The notes: generated by a model not told the origin, from the letters alone. A DNA stretch of 64,000 bases from Microbacterium sp. SORGH_AS_1204 (GCF_030818935.1 NZ_JAUTBD010000001.1:124001-188000); one strand, 5' to 3'. Shown: positions 1-9,293, counted from the first letter of the stretch. Made by a program: numbers and translations.

Positions 1-841
1 GCACGGTGCCGGTCGAGATGCGTCCGGCCACGGCGCGGTAGTCGCGCAGGGCCGCGGCGGCCTCGGGGTCGGCGGCGAGTTCGGGCGACAATCCACCCTG
101 CGGGCGGATCACCGACTGCACCGGCAGACGCAGCGGCTCCCCGTCGCGAGCCGACTCGTCGGCCGAGGGCAGCGTCTCGAGCAGCTCGAGCAGCGCGGGG
201 CCGTCGTACCAGGGCGTTCGCGCGGAGCGGTCGACGATGTTGTCGCCCTCGAGGGCCGACACGGGGATGACGTGCAGGTCGTCGATCTCGAGTTCGGTCG
301 CGACGGCGCGGGCCTGGGCGGCGACGCCCCCGAACACGTCGGCCGAGAAGTCGACGAGGTCGATCTTGTTGACCGCGACGATGACGTGCGGCACGCGCAG
401 CAGAGCGACGACGGCCAGGTGCCGGCGCGTCTGCTCGACGACTCCCGCGCGGGCGTCGACGAGCACGACGACGGCATCGGCGGTGGTGGAGCCGGTGACC
501 ATGTTGCGCGTGTACTGCACGTGGCCGGGGCAGTCGGCGAGGATGAACGACCGCGTGCCCGTGGCGAAGTAGCGGTAGGCCACGTCGATGGTGATGCCCT
601 GCTCGCGCTCGGCGCGCAGGCCGTCGGTCAGCAGCGCGAAGTCGAACGCGCCGTGCGCGAAGCCGCGGTCGGCCGAGGTGCGGGCGACCTGCTCGAGCTG
701 GTCGGCGAGGATCGCCTTGGCGTCGTGCAGCAGGCGGCCGACGAGCGTGGACTTGCCGTCGTCGACGGAGCCGGCGGTGGCGAAGCGGAAGAGCGTCGGC
801 TCGGTCGTTTCGACCGGTGCCTCGAGGGTGTCGAGCGACAT
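1..841 (-). CDS. cysN: Sulfate adenylyltransferase large (GTPase) subunit, 3' end outside window
   Basis: GTPase subunit of ATP sulfurylase; with CysD it makes adenosine 5'-phosphosulfate (APS) from sulfate and ATP. About 280 codons are present and no stop is reached before the left edge. G1 loop GSVDDGKST is at residues 24-32, DCPGH at 103-107 and NKID at 158-161, which is the EF-Tu-like GTPase layout of CysN. The ATG shares one base with the cysD stop (TGATG), so translation is probably coupled. No APS-kinase fusion can be judged because the C-terminus is missing. Confidence 0.95.
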   Translation of the reverse strand, partial: MSLDTLEAPVETTEPTLFRFATAGSVDDGKSTLVGRLLHDAKAILADQLEQVARTSADRGFAHGAFDFALLTDGLRAEREQGITIDVAYRYFATGTRSFILADCPGHVQYTRNMVTGSTTADAVVVLVDARAGVVEQTRRHLAVVALLRVPHVIVAVNKIDLVDFSADVFGGVAAQARAVATELEIDDLHVIPVSALEGDNIVDRSARTPWYDGPALLELLETLPSADESARDGEPLRLPVQSVIRPQGGLSPELAADPEAAAALRDYRAVAGRISTGTV

Positions 842-1758
842 CAGAAGTACCCGTCCTTCTTGCGGTCTTCCATGGCCGCCTCGCTGAGACGGTCGTCGGC
901 GCGGGTCGCCCCGCGCTCGGTGATGGTGGTGCGCGCGACCTCGGCGACGATGGATGCCAGGTCGGCGGCATCCGATTCGACCGCGCCCGTGCAGCTCATG
1001 TCGCCGACCGTGCGGTAGCGGACCGTGCGCACCTCGACGGTCTCGCCCTCGCGAGGCGGGGAGAACGGCCCGACGGGGTTCCACATGTCGCCGCGGCGGT
1101 ACACCTCGCGCTCGTGCGCGAAGTACAGCGGGGGCAGGGCGATGTTCTCGCGCTGGATGTAGCGCCACACGTCGAGCTCGGTCCAGTTCGAGATGGGGAA
1201 GGCGCGCACGTGCTGACCGGGGGTGTGGCGGCCGTTGTACAGGCTCCACAGCTCCGGGCGCTGGTTGCGCGGGTCCCACTGGCCGAACTCGTCGCGAAGC
1301 GAGATGATGCGCTCCTTGGCGCGGGCCTTGTCTTCGTCGCGGCGCGCTCCGCCGAACACCGCGTCGTGGCGGCCGGCGGCGATGGCATCCAGCAACGGCA
1401 GGGTCTGCAGCGGGTTGCGCGTGCCGTCGGCGCGCTCCTGCAGGCGGCCGTCGTCGATGTAGTCCTGCACGCGGGCGACCTCGAGTCGTAGCCCCAGGCG
1501 CTCGACGGTCTCGTCGCGGAAGGCGATGACCTCGGGGAAATTGTGCCCGGTGTCCACGTGCAGCACGGGGAAGGGCACGCGGCCCGGCGCGAACGCCTTG
1601 GTCGCGAGGTGCAGCACGACGACGGAGTCCTTGCCGCCCGAGAACAGCAGCACGGGCCGCTCGAACTCGGCGACGACCTCGCGGATGACGTGGATCGCCT
1701 CGGCCTCGAGCAGATCGAGGGTGGACAGGGCAGTGGATGCCGTGGACACAGCGCTCAT
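841..1758 (-). CDS. cysD: Sulfate adenylyltransferase small subunit
   Basis: Catalytic subunit of ATP sulfurylase, partner of CysN; cytoplasmic, second step of sulfate assimilation after uptake. 305 aa. The PP-loop SGGKDS is at residues 40-45 and the protein ends in the conserved KKDGYF. I chose the ATG at 1758 because it overlaps the cysH stop as ATGA and begins just before the conserved region; a longer frame to 1851 would run into cysH. Third gene of the operon sir-cysH-cysD-cysN. Confidence 0.96.
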   Translation of the reverse strand: MSAVSTASTALSTLDLLEAEAIHVIREVVAEFERPVLLFSGGKDSVVVLHLATKAFAPGRVPFPVLHVDTGHNFPEVIAFRDETVERLGLRLEVARVQDYIDDGRLQERADGTRNPLQTLPLLDAIAAGRHDAVFGGARRDEDKARAKERIISLRDEFGQWDPRNQRPELWSLYNGRHTPGQHVRAFPISNWTELDVWRYIQRENIALPPLYFAHEREVYRRGDMWNPVGPFSPPREGETVEVRTVRYRTVGDMSCTGAVESDAADLASIVAEVARTTITERGATRADDRLSEAAMEDRKKDGYF

Positions 1759-2498
1759 GTGTGCAACCCGCATTCCGTCTTCGAGAAGCCGGCCCAGCGG
1801 CCGGCTCGGGGGTCTTCGCCGGGGGCGACCGGTCGGGTGCACGGCTCGCATCCGATGGAGGGGTAGCCGTGGCTGAGGAGGAGGTTGACCGGAACGGCGT
1901 GAGCGTTGGCGTAGCCGATGAGGTCATCGAAGCTCCACGCCGCGACCGGGTTCACCTTGACGAGGCCGTTGCGCTCGTCCCACGTGACCAGGGGCGTGTG
2001 CGTGCGCGTCGGGGCCTCGTCGCGGCGGACGCCGGTGAACCACACCTCGTAGCCGCCGAGCGCACCCTGCAGGGGGTCGACCTTGCGGCGGGCGCAGCAC
2101 AACGCGGGGTCGCGCTCGTACAGCCGCGCGCCGAACTCGGCATCCTGTTCGGCGACCGTCTGCTCGGGGAGCACGTCGACGACGCGCACGTCGAGGGCGC
2201 GGTCGACCTCGTCGCGCGTGAAGTGGGTCTCGCGGAAGTGGTAGCCCGTGTCGAGGAAGAGCACGTCGACGTTCGGCAGCTGCTCGGCCACGAGGTGCGG
2301 CAGCGCGGCATCCGCCATCGAGCACGCCACCGCGGCCGACTCGGGGGTGAAGTTGCGGGCGACCCAGGCGACGACCTCGGCGGGCGACGCCTCGTCGTCG
2401 GCGAGGCTGCGGAGTTCGACGTTGCCCCGTTCGGCCAGGGCCTTGAGCTCGTCGTGGCTGCGGCGTGCGGTGACGCGCGGGGCGAGGGAGACGCTCAC
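1755..2498 (-). CDS. cysH: Assimilatory APS reductase (phosphoadenylyl/adenylyl-sulfate reductase family)
   Basis: Reduces activated sulfate to sulfite with thioredoxin-type electrons. 247 aa. The catalytic KTECGLH motif is at the C-terminus (Cys243). Two cysteine pairs are visible: CC at 134-135 and CxxC at 217-220. In this family these ligate a [4Fe-4S] cluster and mark the APS-using type rather than the PAPS-using enterobacterial type. That fits the absence of a cysC kinase in the visible operon, although cysN is cut. GTG start at 2498 overlaps the sir stop (GTGA). Confidence 0.93.
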   Translation of the reverse strand: MSVSLAPRVTARRSHDELKALAERGNVELRSLADDEASPAEVVAWVARNFTPESAAVACSMADAALPHLVAEQLPNVDVLFLDTGYHFRETHFTRDEVDRALDVRVVDVLPEQTVAEQDAEFGARLYERDPALCCARRKVDPLQGALGGYEVWFTGVRRDEAPTRTHTPLVTWDERNGLVKVNPVAAWSFDDLIGYANAHAVPVNLLLSHGYPSIGCEPCTRPVAPGEDPRAGRWAGFSKTECGLHT

Positions 2499-4207
2499 TG
2501 CAGGGCCTCCTCGTCGGCGCGGTGCGCCCACTGGGCGAAGGTCTCGTCGGCCGCGGTGTCGCGCTCGTCGAGGAAGCGCCGCACGACCCGGTCGACGTAG
2601 TCGGCGATGCCGTCGGCGGCCACCTTGAGGCCGCGGACGGTGCGGCCGAGACCGGCTTCGTCGCGGTCCTGCGAGGCCAGGCCGCCGCCGAGGTGCACCT
2701 GGTAGCCGGGCACCTGCTCACCGTCGATCGTGACGAGCTGACCCTTCAGGCCGATGTCGGCGGTCTGGATGCGGGCGCACGAGTTGGGGCAGCCGTTCAC
2801 GTGCAGCGAGATCGGGTGCGGCAGGTCGAAGCCCGCGAGGCGCTCCTCGAGGTCGTGCACCGCGGCGGTGGCGTTGACCTTGGTCTCGACGATCGCGAGC
2901 TTGCAGAACTCGATGCCCGTGCACGCGATGGTGCCGCGGCGGATGAGGCTCGGGCGCGCCTGCAGACCGAGCTCGTCGAGACCGGCGACGAGGGATTCGA
3001 CCCGGTCTTCGGGGATGTCGAGGATGACGACCTTCTGGTGCGGCGTGGTGCGCAGGCGCGTCGAGCCGTGCTCCTCGATGAGGTCGGCGAGGCGGGCGAG
3101 CGTCGTGCCCGAGACGCGGCCGACGATCGGCGTCGCACCGACATAGAACCGGCCGTCCTTCTGACGGTGGATGCCGACGTGGTCGCCGGGGGCGGCCGGC
3201 TTGACCGGCGCGGGACCGTCGGGGAGGGCGTAGCCGAGGTATTCGTCCTGCAGCACCTGGCGGAACTTCGCAGGCCCCCACTCGGCGAGCAGGAACTTCA
3301 GGCGCGCCTTGTTGCGCAGACGCCGGTAGCCGTAGTCGCGGAAGATCTGCGCCACACCGTGCCAGGCCTCGGCCACCCGCTCGGGGGCGACGAAGACGCC
3401 GAGGCGCTCGCCGAGGCGCGGGGTGGTCGACAGGCCGCCGCCGACCCACAGGTCGTAGCCGATACCGAGCTCGGGATGCTCGACGGCCACGAAGGCGACG
3501 TCGTTGATCTCGTGCACGACGTCTTGGTTGGGGTGACCGGTGATGGCCGACTTGAACTTGCGCGGCAGGTTCGACAGTGTCGGGTCGCCGATGAAGCGGC
3601 TCGTGATCTCGTCGATCTGCGGGGTCGGGTCGATGAGCTCGTCGGCCGAGATACCGGCCACCGGAGAGCCGAGCACCACGCGCGGCACGTCACCGCACGC
3701 CTCGGTCGTGCCGAGACCCACGGCCTCGAGCCGGCGCCAGATCTCTGGCATCGACTCGACCTCGACCCAGTGCAACTGCACGTTCTGGCGGTCGGTGAGG
3801 TCGGCGGTGTCGCGGCCGAACTCCTGCGAGATGCCCGCGATGACGCGCAGCTGCTCGGTGGTGAGCTGGCCGCCGTCGATGCGGACACGGAGCATGAAGT
3901 AGGCGTCTTCGAGCTCTTCGGGGCTCAGCGTGGCGGTGCGACCGCCGTCGATACCGGGCTTGCGCTGGGTGTAGAGGCCCCAGACGCGGAAGCGGCCGTG
4001 CAGGTCGGTCGGGTCGATGGACGAGAAGCCGCCCGCGGCGTAGATGTTCTCGATGCGCGCGCGCACGGCGAGACCGTCGTCGACCTGCTTCCACTCCTCG
4101 TTGCCGTTCAGCGGGGTGGTGCCGTCGATCTTCCACTGCCCGTTGGGCTTGGTGGACGGCCGCGGAGGCCGGGCGGCGGGGCGCGGTGTGGTCTGACTGG
4201 TGGTCAC
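2495..4207 (-). CDS. sir: Ferredoxin-dependent sulfite (or nitrite) reductase
   Basis: Siroheme/[4Fe-4S] enzyme that reduces sulfite to sulfide by six electrons; 570 aa. Cluster cysteines are Cys429-x5-Cys435 and Cys473-x3-Cys477. Both halves of the duplicated NiR/SiR fold are present. Nitrite reductases share this architecture, but the direct coupling to cysH-cysD-cysN makes sulfite the likely substrate. First gene of the operon. GTG start with an AAGGAA ribosome site about 10 bases upstream. A -10-like TAGCGT lies at 4267-4262 (minus strand) with no convincing -35. Confidence 0.93.
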   Translation of the reverse strand: MTTSQTTPRPAARPPRPSTKPNGQWKIDGTTPLNGNEEWKQVDDGLAVRARIENIYAAGGFSSIDPTDLHGRFRVWGLYTQRKPGIDGGRTATLSPEELEDAYFMLRVRIDGGQLTTEQLRVIAGISQEFGRDTADLTDRQNVQLHWVEVESMPEIWRRLEAVGLGTTEACGDVPRVVLGSPVAGISADELIDPTPQIDEITSRFIGDPTLSNLPRKFKSAITGHPNQDVVHEINDVAFVAVEHPELGIGYDLWVGGGLSTTPRLGERLGVFVAPERVAEAWHGVAQIFRDYGYRRLRNKARLKFLLAEWGPAKFRQVLQDEYLGYALPDGPAPVKPAAPGDHVGIHRQKDGRFYVGATPIVGRVSGTTLARLADLIEEHGSTRLRTTPHQKVVILDIPEDRVESLVAGLDELGLQARPSLIRRGTIACTGIEFCKLAIVETKVNATAAVHDLEERLAGFDLPHPISLHVNGCPNSCARIQTADIGLKGQLVTIDGEQVPGYQVHLGGGLASQDRDEAGLGRTVRGLKVAADGIADYVDRVVRRFLDERDTAADETFAQWAHRADEEALQ

Positions 4208-4384
4208 GGTGCGGCTGTTCCTTCACTGCGCCGTTGCGTCGTGCCGGCGGCATTCGAACAGACGCTAGAACGGACCTCCGACACCGGCTAATGGGCCTGT
4301 CTCGAAGCGTCGCGGAGTGACACGGAGCGTCATCTTGCGACCGGAATGTTGCGCCGTGTGCCGTGACGCAGTAGTCGGGCGGCG

Positions 4385-4414
4385 ACGGTCGCGGTCTCGC
4401 AGGGCCGCGACCGT
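4385..4414 (-). terminator. Hairpin downstream of the minus-strand MarR-like gene
   Basis: A perfect 10-bp inverted repeat, ACGGTCGCGG and CCGCGACCGT, with a 10-base loop, 28 bases past the stop of the regulator ending at 4442. No T-run follows, which is common for actinobacterial terminators. The rest of 4208-4441 holds the sir leader. Confidence 0.5.
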
Positions 4415-4441
4415 CCGGCGTCCGGACTCACGCGCGTGTTC

Positions 4442-5218
4442 TCAGTCGGCCGATGCGGGCGGGGGTCCCGCCTCGCGCCCGCGCTGGAACCCGGCTTCGA
4501 AGCCGCGCTCGAAGGCACGTTCTTCGCCGCGACGGCGGTGGTGACGGCTCCCGCCGCACTCGTGCGAGCCGCGGGGGTGCATGCGGTCGGCGTGGCCCTG
4601 CCGGACGCCTCGGCTGCCGTGCTCGTCGTGGTCGTGCCCCGCGTCGTCGGGTTCGGAAGCCGAGGCAGGGGGCTCGGCGGGATCGAACGGGGCACGGGGG
4701 CCGGGGCGCTCGCCGGTGCGGAACCCGCGGTGCTCGTTCGGTCCGAAGGCCCGGCGCGGGTCGGGCCCGAAGCCGCGCCGCCCCGCGCCGGGCGTGACAC
4801 GGAAGCCTGCGCCCGGACCGCGATCGATCGTCTCGTCGATGCCGAGTGCAGCCGCGAGGGCGTCGAGTCCGGCGGTCAGGTGGACGAGCTGTTCGGGCGT
4901 GATGCCGGCGAGCAGCGCCGAGCGCTCGGCATCCACGCTGTCGAGGAGCGCCCTGCCCTCGTCGGTCAGCGACCAGCCGTCGTCGTCGGAGCGGGTGATC
5001 CAGCCGCGGTGTGCGAGCGCGGTGACGCGCTTGCCCCCGCGCGCCAGGCGGGCGGCGACCCAGGGGGCGTCGATGCGACCGTCGACGGCGCTGAGCAGCA
5101 CGACGGTCTTGGGGTGGATGCCGCTGTCGTGCAGGTGCGCGAAGAGTCGGTGATGCAGCGCGTGGCCGATCGTCGTGAGGCGATGCGCGAGGACGCGCGG
5201 ATCGGTGGGGGTGTTCAT
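4442..5218 (-). CDS. MarR-like winged-helix regulator with a histidine/arginine-rich C-terminal extension
   Basis: 258 aa. Residues about 1-110 look like a winged-helix domain that reads a single-domain MarR fold (helical start, then the wing segment GWITRSDDDGWSLTDEG). The C-terminal half is low-complexity, rich in Gly, Arg, Pro and His, with clustered HDHDEH and HHRRR stretches. It ends in an ERGFEAGFQRGREAG-type repeat. ATG start with GAAAGGACC upstream. It is divergent from another MarR protein (5326), and the two share the spacer 5219-5325. Target and ligand are unknown; the His clusters suggest metal binding, but this is inference. Confidence 0.8.
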   Translation of the reverse strand: MNTPTDPRVLAHRLTTIGHALHHRLFAHLHDSGIHPKTVVLLSAVDGRIDAPWVAARLARGGKRVTALAHRGWITRSDDDGWSLTDEGRALLDSVDAERSALLAGITPEQLVHLTAGLDALAAALGIDETIDRGPGAGFRVTPGAGRRGFGPDPRRAFGPNEHRGFRTGERPGPRAPFDPAEPPASASEPDDAGHDHDEHGSRGVRQGHADRMHPRGSHECGGSRHHRRRGEERAFERGFEAGFQRGREAGPPPASAD

Positions 5219-5325
5219 GGAAGGTCCTTTCGTCGGCGGACGCTCCGCCGATGCATGTCATCTGACAACGAATGTACTGTGACATGTATTTCGAATGCTT
5301 GTCAAGCGACATGTAAAATCTGGCT
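5219..5325. promoter_or_regulatory. Shared operator/promoter region of two divergent MarR-like genes
   Basis: AT-richer than its surroundings. The half-site TGACATG occurs directly at 5280-5286, inverted (CATGTCA) at 5254-5260, and as GACATGT at 5309-5314 within a CTTGTCAAGCGACATGTAA stretch. A -10-like TAAAAT at 5314-5319 is followed by six bases and then the GTG of the rightward gene, which places the predicted transcription start on the GTG. TTGACA reads leftward at 5305-5300. Repeated symmetric half-sites overlapping promoter elements are what MarR operators usually look like. Confidence 0.6.
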
Positions 5326-5832
5326 GTGTCCACCGACCCCGCCGACGAGATCGCCGCCGCGCTCGCGCGCCTGCGCGGCCGGCGCCCGCGCCCGCCGTTC
5401 CCGCCTGAGGCGCACCACCACCCGCACGGCGGGCACGGCGGTCCCTGGGGCCGGGGCGCCCCTCCCTGGGCCGACCCGGCGCACGCGCGCTTCGGGGGGC
5501 CGGCGCGCCTGCGCATGCTCGACGCCCTCGTCGCGGCATCCGGATCGCTCTCGGTCGGAGAGATCGCCGAGGCGGTCGGAGTCGACCAACCGCGCGCGTC
5601 GCGTCTCGTGCAGCAGTCGGTCGAGCTGGGACTGGTCGCGCGCGAACCCGACCCCGACGACGCGCGCCGCACCCGCGTGCGCCTCACGCCCGAGGGGCAG
5701 GGCCTCGTGTCGGGGTTCCGCGGGCGACGCCGGGATGCCGTGCGCTCGGCCCTCGAATCGTTCAGCGACGCCGAGCGGACCGAGTTCGCCCGCCTGCTGG
5801 CGAAATTCGCCGACGCCTGGCCGCGCGACTGA
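5326..5832 (+). CDS. MarR family transcriptional regulator
   Basis: 168 aa. The N-terminus (residues 1-50) is Pro/Gly/His-rich with an HHHPHGGHGG stretch. Residues about 60-165 form a standard MarR domain: LSVGEIAEAVGVDQPRASRLV is the recognition helix-turn-helix, followed by the wing DDARRTRVRLTPEG. The GTG start has no ribosome site and lies seven bases after a TAAAAT -10 element, so the mRNA is probably leaderless. Divergent from the other His-rich regulator at 4442-5218; auto- and cross-regulation are likely. Confidence 0.88.
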   Translation: MSTDPADEIAAALARLRGRRPRPPFPPEAHHHPHGGHGGPWGRGAPPWADPAHARFGGPARLRMLDALVAASGSLSVGEIAEAVGVDQPRASRLVQQSVELGLVAREPDPDDARRTRVRLTPEGQGLVSGFRGRRRDAVRSALESFSDAERTEFARLLAKFADAWPRD

Positions 5833-5896
5833 GTCCGCGGCATCCATCCCGCCGGTCGGCGCGCCGCGGCGGCCGGCCCGCCCGGGCATATCGCGC

Positions 5897-5962
5897 CCAG
5901 ATCACGTGATCTCGTCGAGTCGACGTGGCGGAGCGTGTGGCTTCGTCGAGATCACGTGACGT
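5897..5962. repeat. Intergenic palindrome with GATCACGTGA arms, copy 1
   Basis: AGATCACGTGATCTCGTCGA and, about 25 bases later, TCGTCGAGATCACGTGAC form a large inverted repeat with the CACGTG core in both arms. A diverged relative lies at 37318-37387. It sits between the convergent ends of the MarR gene and the MFS gene, so it may act as a bidirectional terminator or be a REP-like element. Confidence 0.6.
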
Positions 5963-5991
5963 GGGCGGCGCGCGCAGCTCCGCGGCGACGA

Positions 5992-7371
5992 TCAGCTGAT
6001 GACGGCACCCTTCGTCTTCACCGGGAGCATCAGCAGCAGGCCCGCGGCGAGGATCAGCACGATGCCCAGGATGCCGAGACGTGTGTCGCCGGTCAGCCCG
6101 ACGAACAGGGCGAACAGGCCCGGCGCGAGAAACGACACCGCGCGGCCCGTCGTCGCGTACAGGCCGAAGATCTCACCCTCGCGGCCTGCCGGAGCCACCC
6201 GCGCGAGGTACGAACGGCTGGCGGACTGCACCGGCCCGACGAAGGCGCCGAGGCCGAGTCCGACGATCCAGAAGCCGACCTGCGAGGTGCCGATGACGAG
6301 CATCACGGTACCGAGGACGATGAGACCGGCGAGCGAGACGAGGATCACGTGCTTAGGGCCGAAGCGGTCGTCGAGGCGCCCGGCGAGCATCACGCTGACG
6401 CCCGCCACGAGGTTCGCCGCGACCGCGAAATACAGCACCTCGGTCGAGCTGAACCCGAACACCTGCGCCGCGATGATGGCGCCGAAGGTGAAGACGCCCG
6501 CGAGCCCGTCGCGGAAGACCGCGCTCGCCACCAGGAACAGCAGCACCTGGCGGCTGTCGCGCCAGAGGGAGCGCAGCGTGCCCCAGAGCACCACGTACGA
6601 CCGGAAGAAGCCGACGCGCACCTGACGGCGCTGCGCGGGGATCTCCGGCACGCGCAGCAGCACTGGGATGGCGAAGACAGCGAACCAGATGGCGGATGCC
6701 AGCACGGCGAGGCGGATGTTCAGACCGCCCTCCTTGCTCACGGCGAGCAGGCCCCCGGCATCCGGATTCCCGAAGCTCTGGATGAACAGCACCAGAAGGA
6801 GCAGGAGCAGCACGATGCCGCCGACATAGCCCATGCCCCAGCCGAATCCGGAGACGCGGCCGATGTTCTCGCGCGTGGAGACCTGCGTGAGCATCGCGTA
6901 GTAGTTGACGCTGGCGAATTCGAAGAAGACGTTGCCGACGGCGATGAGGGTGGCGCCGAGCACCAGATACTCCGGCGTCCCCTCGACGAACACCATCGCG
7001 GCCATCGCCAGCACCACGAGCGCGGTGTTGACGCCCAGCCAGAGCTTGCGGCGTCCCGTGCCGTCGGAGCGCTGCCCGAGCACGGGAGCCACGAGCGCGA
7101 CCACGATGCCGGCGACCATGAGCGCGACACCGACCACGCTGGCGTTCTCGGCGAGGGCGCGCACGAGCGCGGGGTCGGTGTCATCGCCGTTGGCCGCCGC
7201 CACCACCGCGGGGTCGACGAACAGCTCGCTCGCGAGATACGTGCTGAAGACGAAGGTCGTCACCACCGCGTTGAACGCAGCCGAACCCCAGTCCCACAGC
7301 GCCCAGGCGAGCACGGGACGGCGGTCGGAGGTGGGGGTGAAGATGGCGCCGGGGGGAGGTGTCACGGTCAC
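5992..7371 (-). CDS. MFS transporter, UMF1/Atg22-like
   Basis: 459 aa, almost entirely hydrophobic with about twelve membrane segments. The N-terminal WALWDWGSAAFNAVVTTFVF is the hallmark of the UMF1 (Atg22-like) branch of the major facilitator superfamily. Cytoplasmic loops carry the usual basic residues (GRLDDRFGPK). Substrates of bacterial members are mostly unknown; amino acid efflux is known for fungal Atg22. GTG start preceded by AGAGGACC. Divergent from the helicase at 7490. Confidence 0.87.
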   Translation of the reverse strand: MTVTPPPGAIFTPTSDRRPVLAWALWDWGSAAFNAVVTTFVFSTYLASELFVDPAVVAAANGDDTDPALVRALAENASVVGVALMVAGIVVALVAPVLGQRSDGTGRRKLWLGVNTALVVLAMAAMVFVEGTPEYLVLGATLIAVGNVFFEFASVNYYAMLTQVSTRENIGRVSGFGWGMGYVGGIVLLLLLLVLFIQSFGNPDAGGLLAVSKEGGLNIRLAVLASAIWFAVFAIPVLLRVPEIPAQRRQVRVGFFRSYVVLWGTLRSLWRDSRQVLLFLVASAVFRDGLAGVFTFGAIIAAQVFGFSSTEVLYFAVAANLVAGVSVMLAGRLDDRFGPKHVILVSLAGLIVLGTVMLVIGTSQVGFWIVGLGLGAFVGPVQSASRSYLARVAPAGREGEIFGLYATTGRAVSFLAPGLFALFVGLTGDTRLGILGIVLILAAGLLLMLPVKTKGAVIS

Positions 7372-7489
7372 GCTGAGGTCCTCTATCGTGCGCCCGGCCG
7401 AGCCGGGAGACCACTGCGCCGACAGTGGCGCGCGCGTTCAGGTTATCCCCACGCCCGCACGGCGAGGCCAGGCGGACTACCGTGGAGTC

Positions 7490-9238
7490 ATGGCATCCGA
7501 AACCCCCGTCGACTCCGCTGAGGCGGAGACCGCTCCCGCGCAGCTCACCTTCTCCGATCTGGGTCTGGATGCCAACGTGCTCAAGGCCCTCAAAGACGTC
7601 GGCTACGAGACCCCCTCCGCCATCCAGGCGGCCACGATCCCGGTGCTGCTGCAGGGCCGCGACGTCGTCGGCCTCGCCCAGACCGGAACCGGCAAGACCG
7701 CGGCCTTCGCGCTGCCGGTGCTGTCGCAGATGGAGACCGGCCACAAGAACCCGCAGGCCCTCGTGCTCGCGCCGACCCGCGAGCTCGCGCTGCAGGTGTG
7801 CGAGGCGTTCGAGAAGTACGCCGCGCACATCAAGGGCGTCTCGGTGCTGCCCGTCTACGGCGGGCAGGGCTACGGTCAACAGCTGTCGGCGCTCCGCCGC
7901 GGCGTCGACGTGATCGTCGGAACCCCCGGTCGCATCATGGACCACCTCGACAAGGGCACGCTCGACCTCAGCGAGCTGAAGTTCCTCGTGCTCGACGAGG
8001 CCGACGAGATGCTCAAGATGGGCTTCGCCGAAGACGTCGAGACGATCCTCGCCGACACCCCCTCGACCAAGCAGGTCGCGCTGTTCTCGGCCACCATGCC
8101 GGCGCAGATCCGTCGCATCTCGGCGCAGTACCTCAACGACCCCGAAGAGATCACGGTCAAGACCAAGACCACGACCTCGGCGAACATCACGCAGCGCTAC
8201 CTCGTGGTGTCGTACCAGCAGAAGATCGACGCGCTCACCCGCATCCTCGAGGTCGAGAACTTCGAGGGCATGATCGTGTTCACCCGCACGAAGAACGAGA
8301 CCGAGACGGTCGCCGAGAAGCTGCGCGCCCGCGGCTACACCGCCGCCGCCATCAACGGCGACATCGCCCAGGTGCAGCGCGAGCGCACCGTCAACCAGCT
8401 CAAGAGCGGCAAGCTCGACATCCTCGTCGCCACCGACGTCGCCGCCCGCGGCCTCGACGTCGAGCGCATCAGCCACGTCGTCAACTACGACCTGCCGATC
8501 GACACCGAGTCGTACGTGCACCGCATCGGCCGCACCGGCCGTGCCGGCCGCACGGGGGATGCGATCAGCTTCGTCACCCCGCGCGAGCGTCGCATGCTCA
8601 CCGCGATCGAGAAGGCCACGCGCCAGCCGCTGACCGAGATGTCGCTGCCGAGCGTCGACGACGTCAACGCCACGCGCCTCACCCGTTTCGACGACGCCAT
8701 CACGGCTGCGCTCGAAGACACCGCCGCGATCGCGACCTTCCGCGACGTCGTCGCCCACTACGTCGCGCACCACGACGTGCCCGAGGCCGACGTGGCCGCA
8801 GCCCTCGCCGTCGTGGCGCAGGGCGACACCCCGCTGCTGCTCGAGGAAGAGACGATCCAGCAGCCGCGTTTCGACCGCGACCGCGACCGGTCAGACCGCT
8901 CGAGCCGCGAGCCGCGCGAGGGCGGTGACCGGCGTGGCGGTGGCGGACGCTTCGCGACCTACCGCATCGCCGTCGGCCGTCGCCAGCGCGTCGAGCCGCG
9001 CCAGATCGTCGGGGCCCTCGCGAACGAGGGCGGCCTGCGCCGCAACGACTTCGGGGCGATCCAGATCCGTCAGGACTTCTCGCTCGTCGAGCTGCCGGCC
9101 GACCTCTCGCGCGACACGATCGGCCGCCTCGCCGACACCCGCATCTCGGGCCAGCTCATCGACCTGCGCCTCGACCAGGGCGGGCGCTCCGCCAAGCGCA
9201 GCGACCGACCCCAGCGCCGCGACCGCGACCGCGACTGA
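7490..9238 (+). CDS. deaD: DEAD-box ATP-dependent RNA helicase
   Basis: 582 aa. Unwinds RNA duplexes, typically in ribosome assembly and cold adaptation. The core motifs occur in order: Q-motif region near 20-45, AQTGTGKT 63-70, PTRELA 95-100, DEAD 169-172, SAT 200-202, and HRIGRTGRAGR near 345. After the core come a DbpA-type RNA-binding fold (about 470-560) and an Arg/Asp-rich tail. I chose the ATG at 7490 because the conserved region starts just behind it and a TACCGT hexamer lies at 7478-7483, the leaderless spacing; no ribosome site is seen. Confidence 0.95.
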   Translation: MASETPVDSAEAETAPAQLTFSDLGLDANVLKALKDVGYETPSAIQAATIPVLLQGRDVVGLAQTGTGKTAAFALPVLSQMETGHKNPQALVLAPTRELALQVCEAFEKYAAHIKGVSVLPVYGGQGYGQQLSALRRGVDVIVGTPGRIMDHLDKGTLDLSELKFLVLDEADEMLKMGFAEDVETILADTPSTKQVALFSATMPAQIRRISAQYLNDPEEITVKTKTTTSANITQRYLVVSYQQKIDALTRILEVENFEGMIVFTRTKNETETVAEKLRARGYTAAAINGDIAQVQRERTVNQLKSGKLDILVATDVAARGLDVERISHVVNYDLPIDTESYVHRIGRTGRAGRTGDAISFVTPRERRMLTAIEKATRQPLTEMSLPSVDDVNATRLTRFDDAITAALEDTAAIATFRDVVAHYVAHHDVPEADVAAALAVVAQGDTPLLLEEETIQQPRFDRDRDRSDRSSREPREGGDRRGGGGRFATYRIAVGRRQRVEPRQIVGALANEGGLRRNDFGAIQIRQDFSLVELPADLSRDTIGRLADTRISGQLIDLRLDQGGRSAKRSDRPQRRDRDRD

Positions 9239-9293
9239 GCCGCACCGTCGCGCCGCGTCGCGCTCGCCCGCGCGCCGGGTTCGGCATCTCTTC

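Noticed and set aside
1755..1851. Longer cysD start at 1851
   Set aside because: It would overlap cysH by almost 100 bases; the ATGA overlap at 1758 and the conserved start support the shorter form.
2522..4291. 589-codon open frame on the plus strand opposite the sulfite reductase gene
   Set aside because: Shadow of sir caused by high GC; composition is Val/Arg/Glu-rich with no domain, while the minus strand has intact siroheme/Fe-S motifs.
5935..7521. 528-codon plus-strand frame opposite the MFS gene
   Set aside because: Antisense to a well-formed multi-helix transporter; no recognisable fold.
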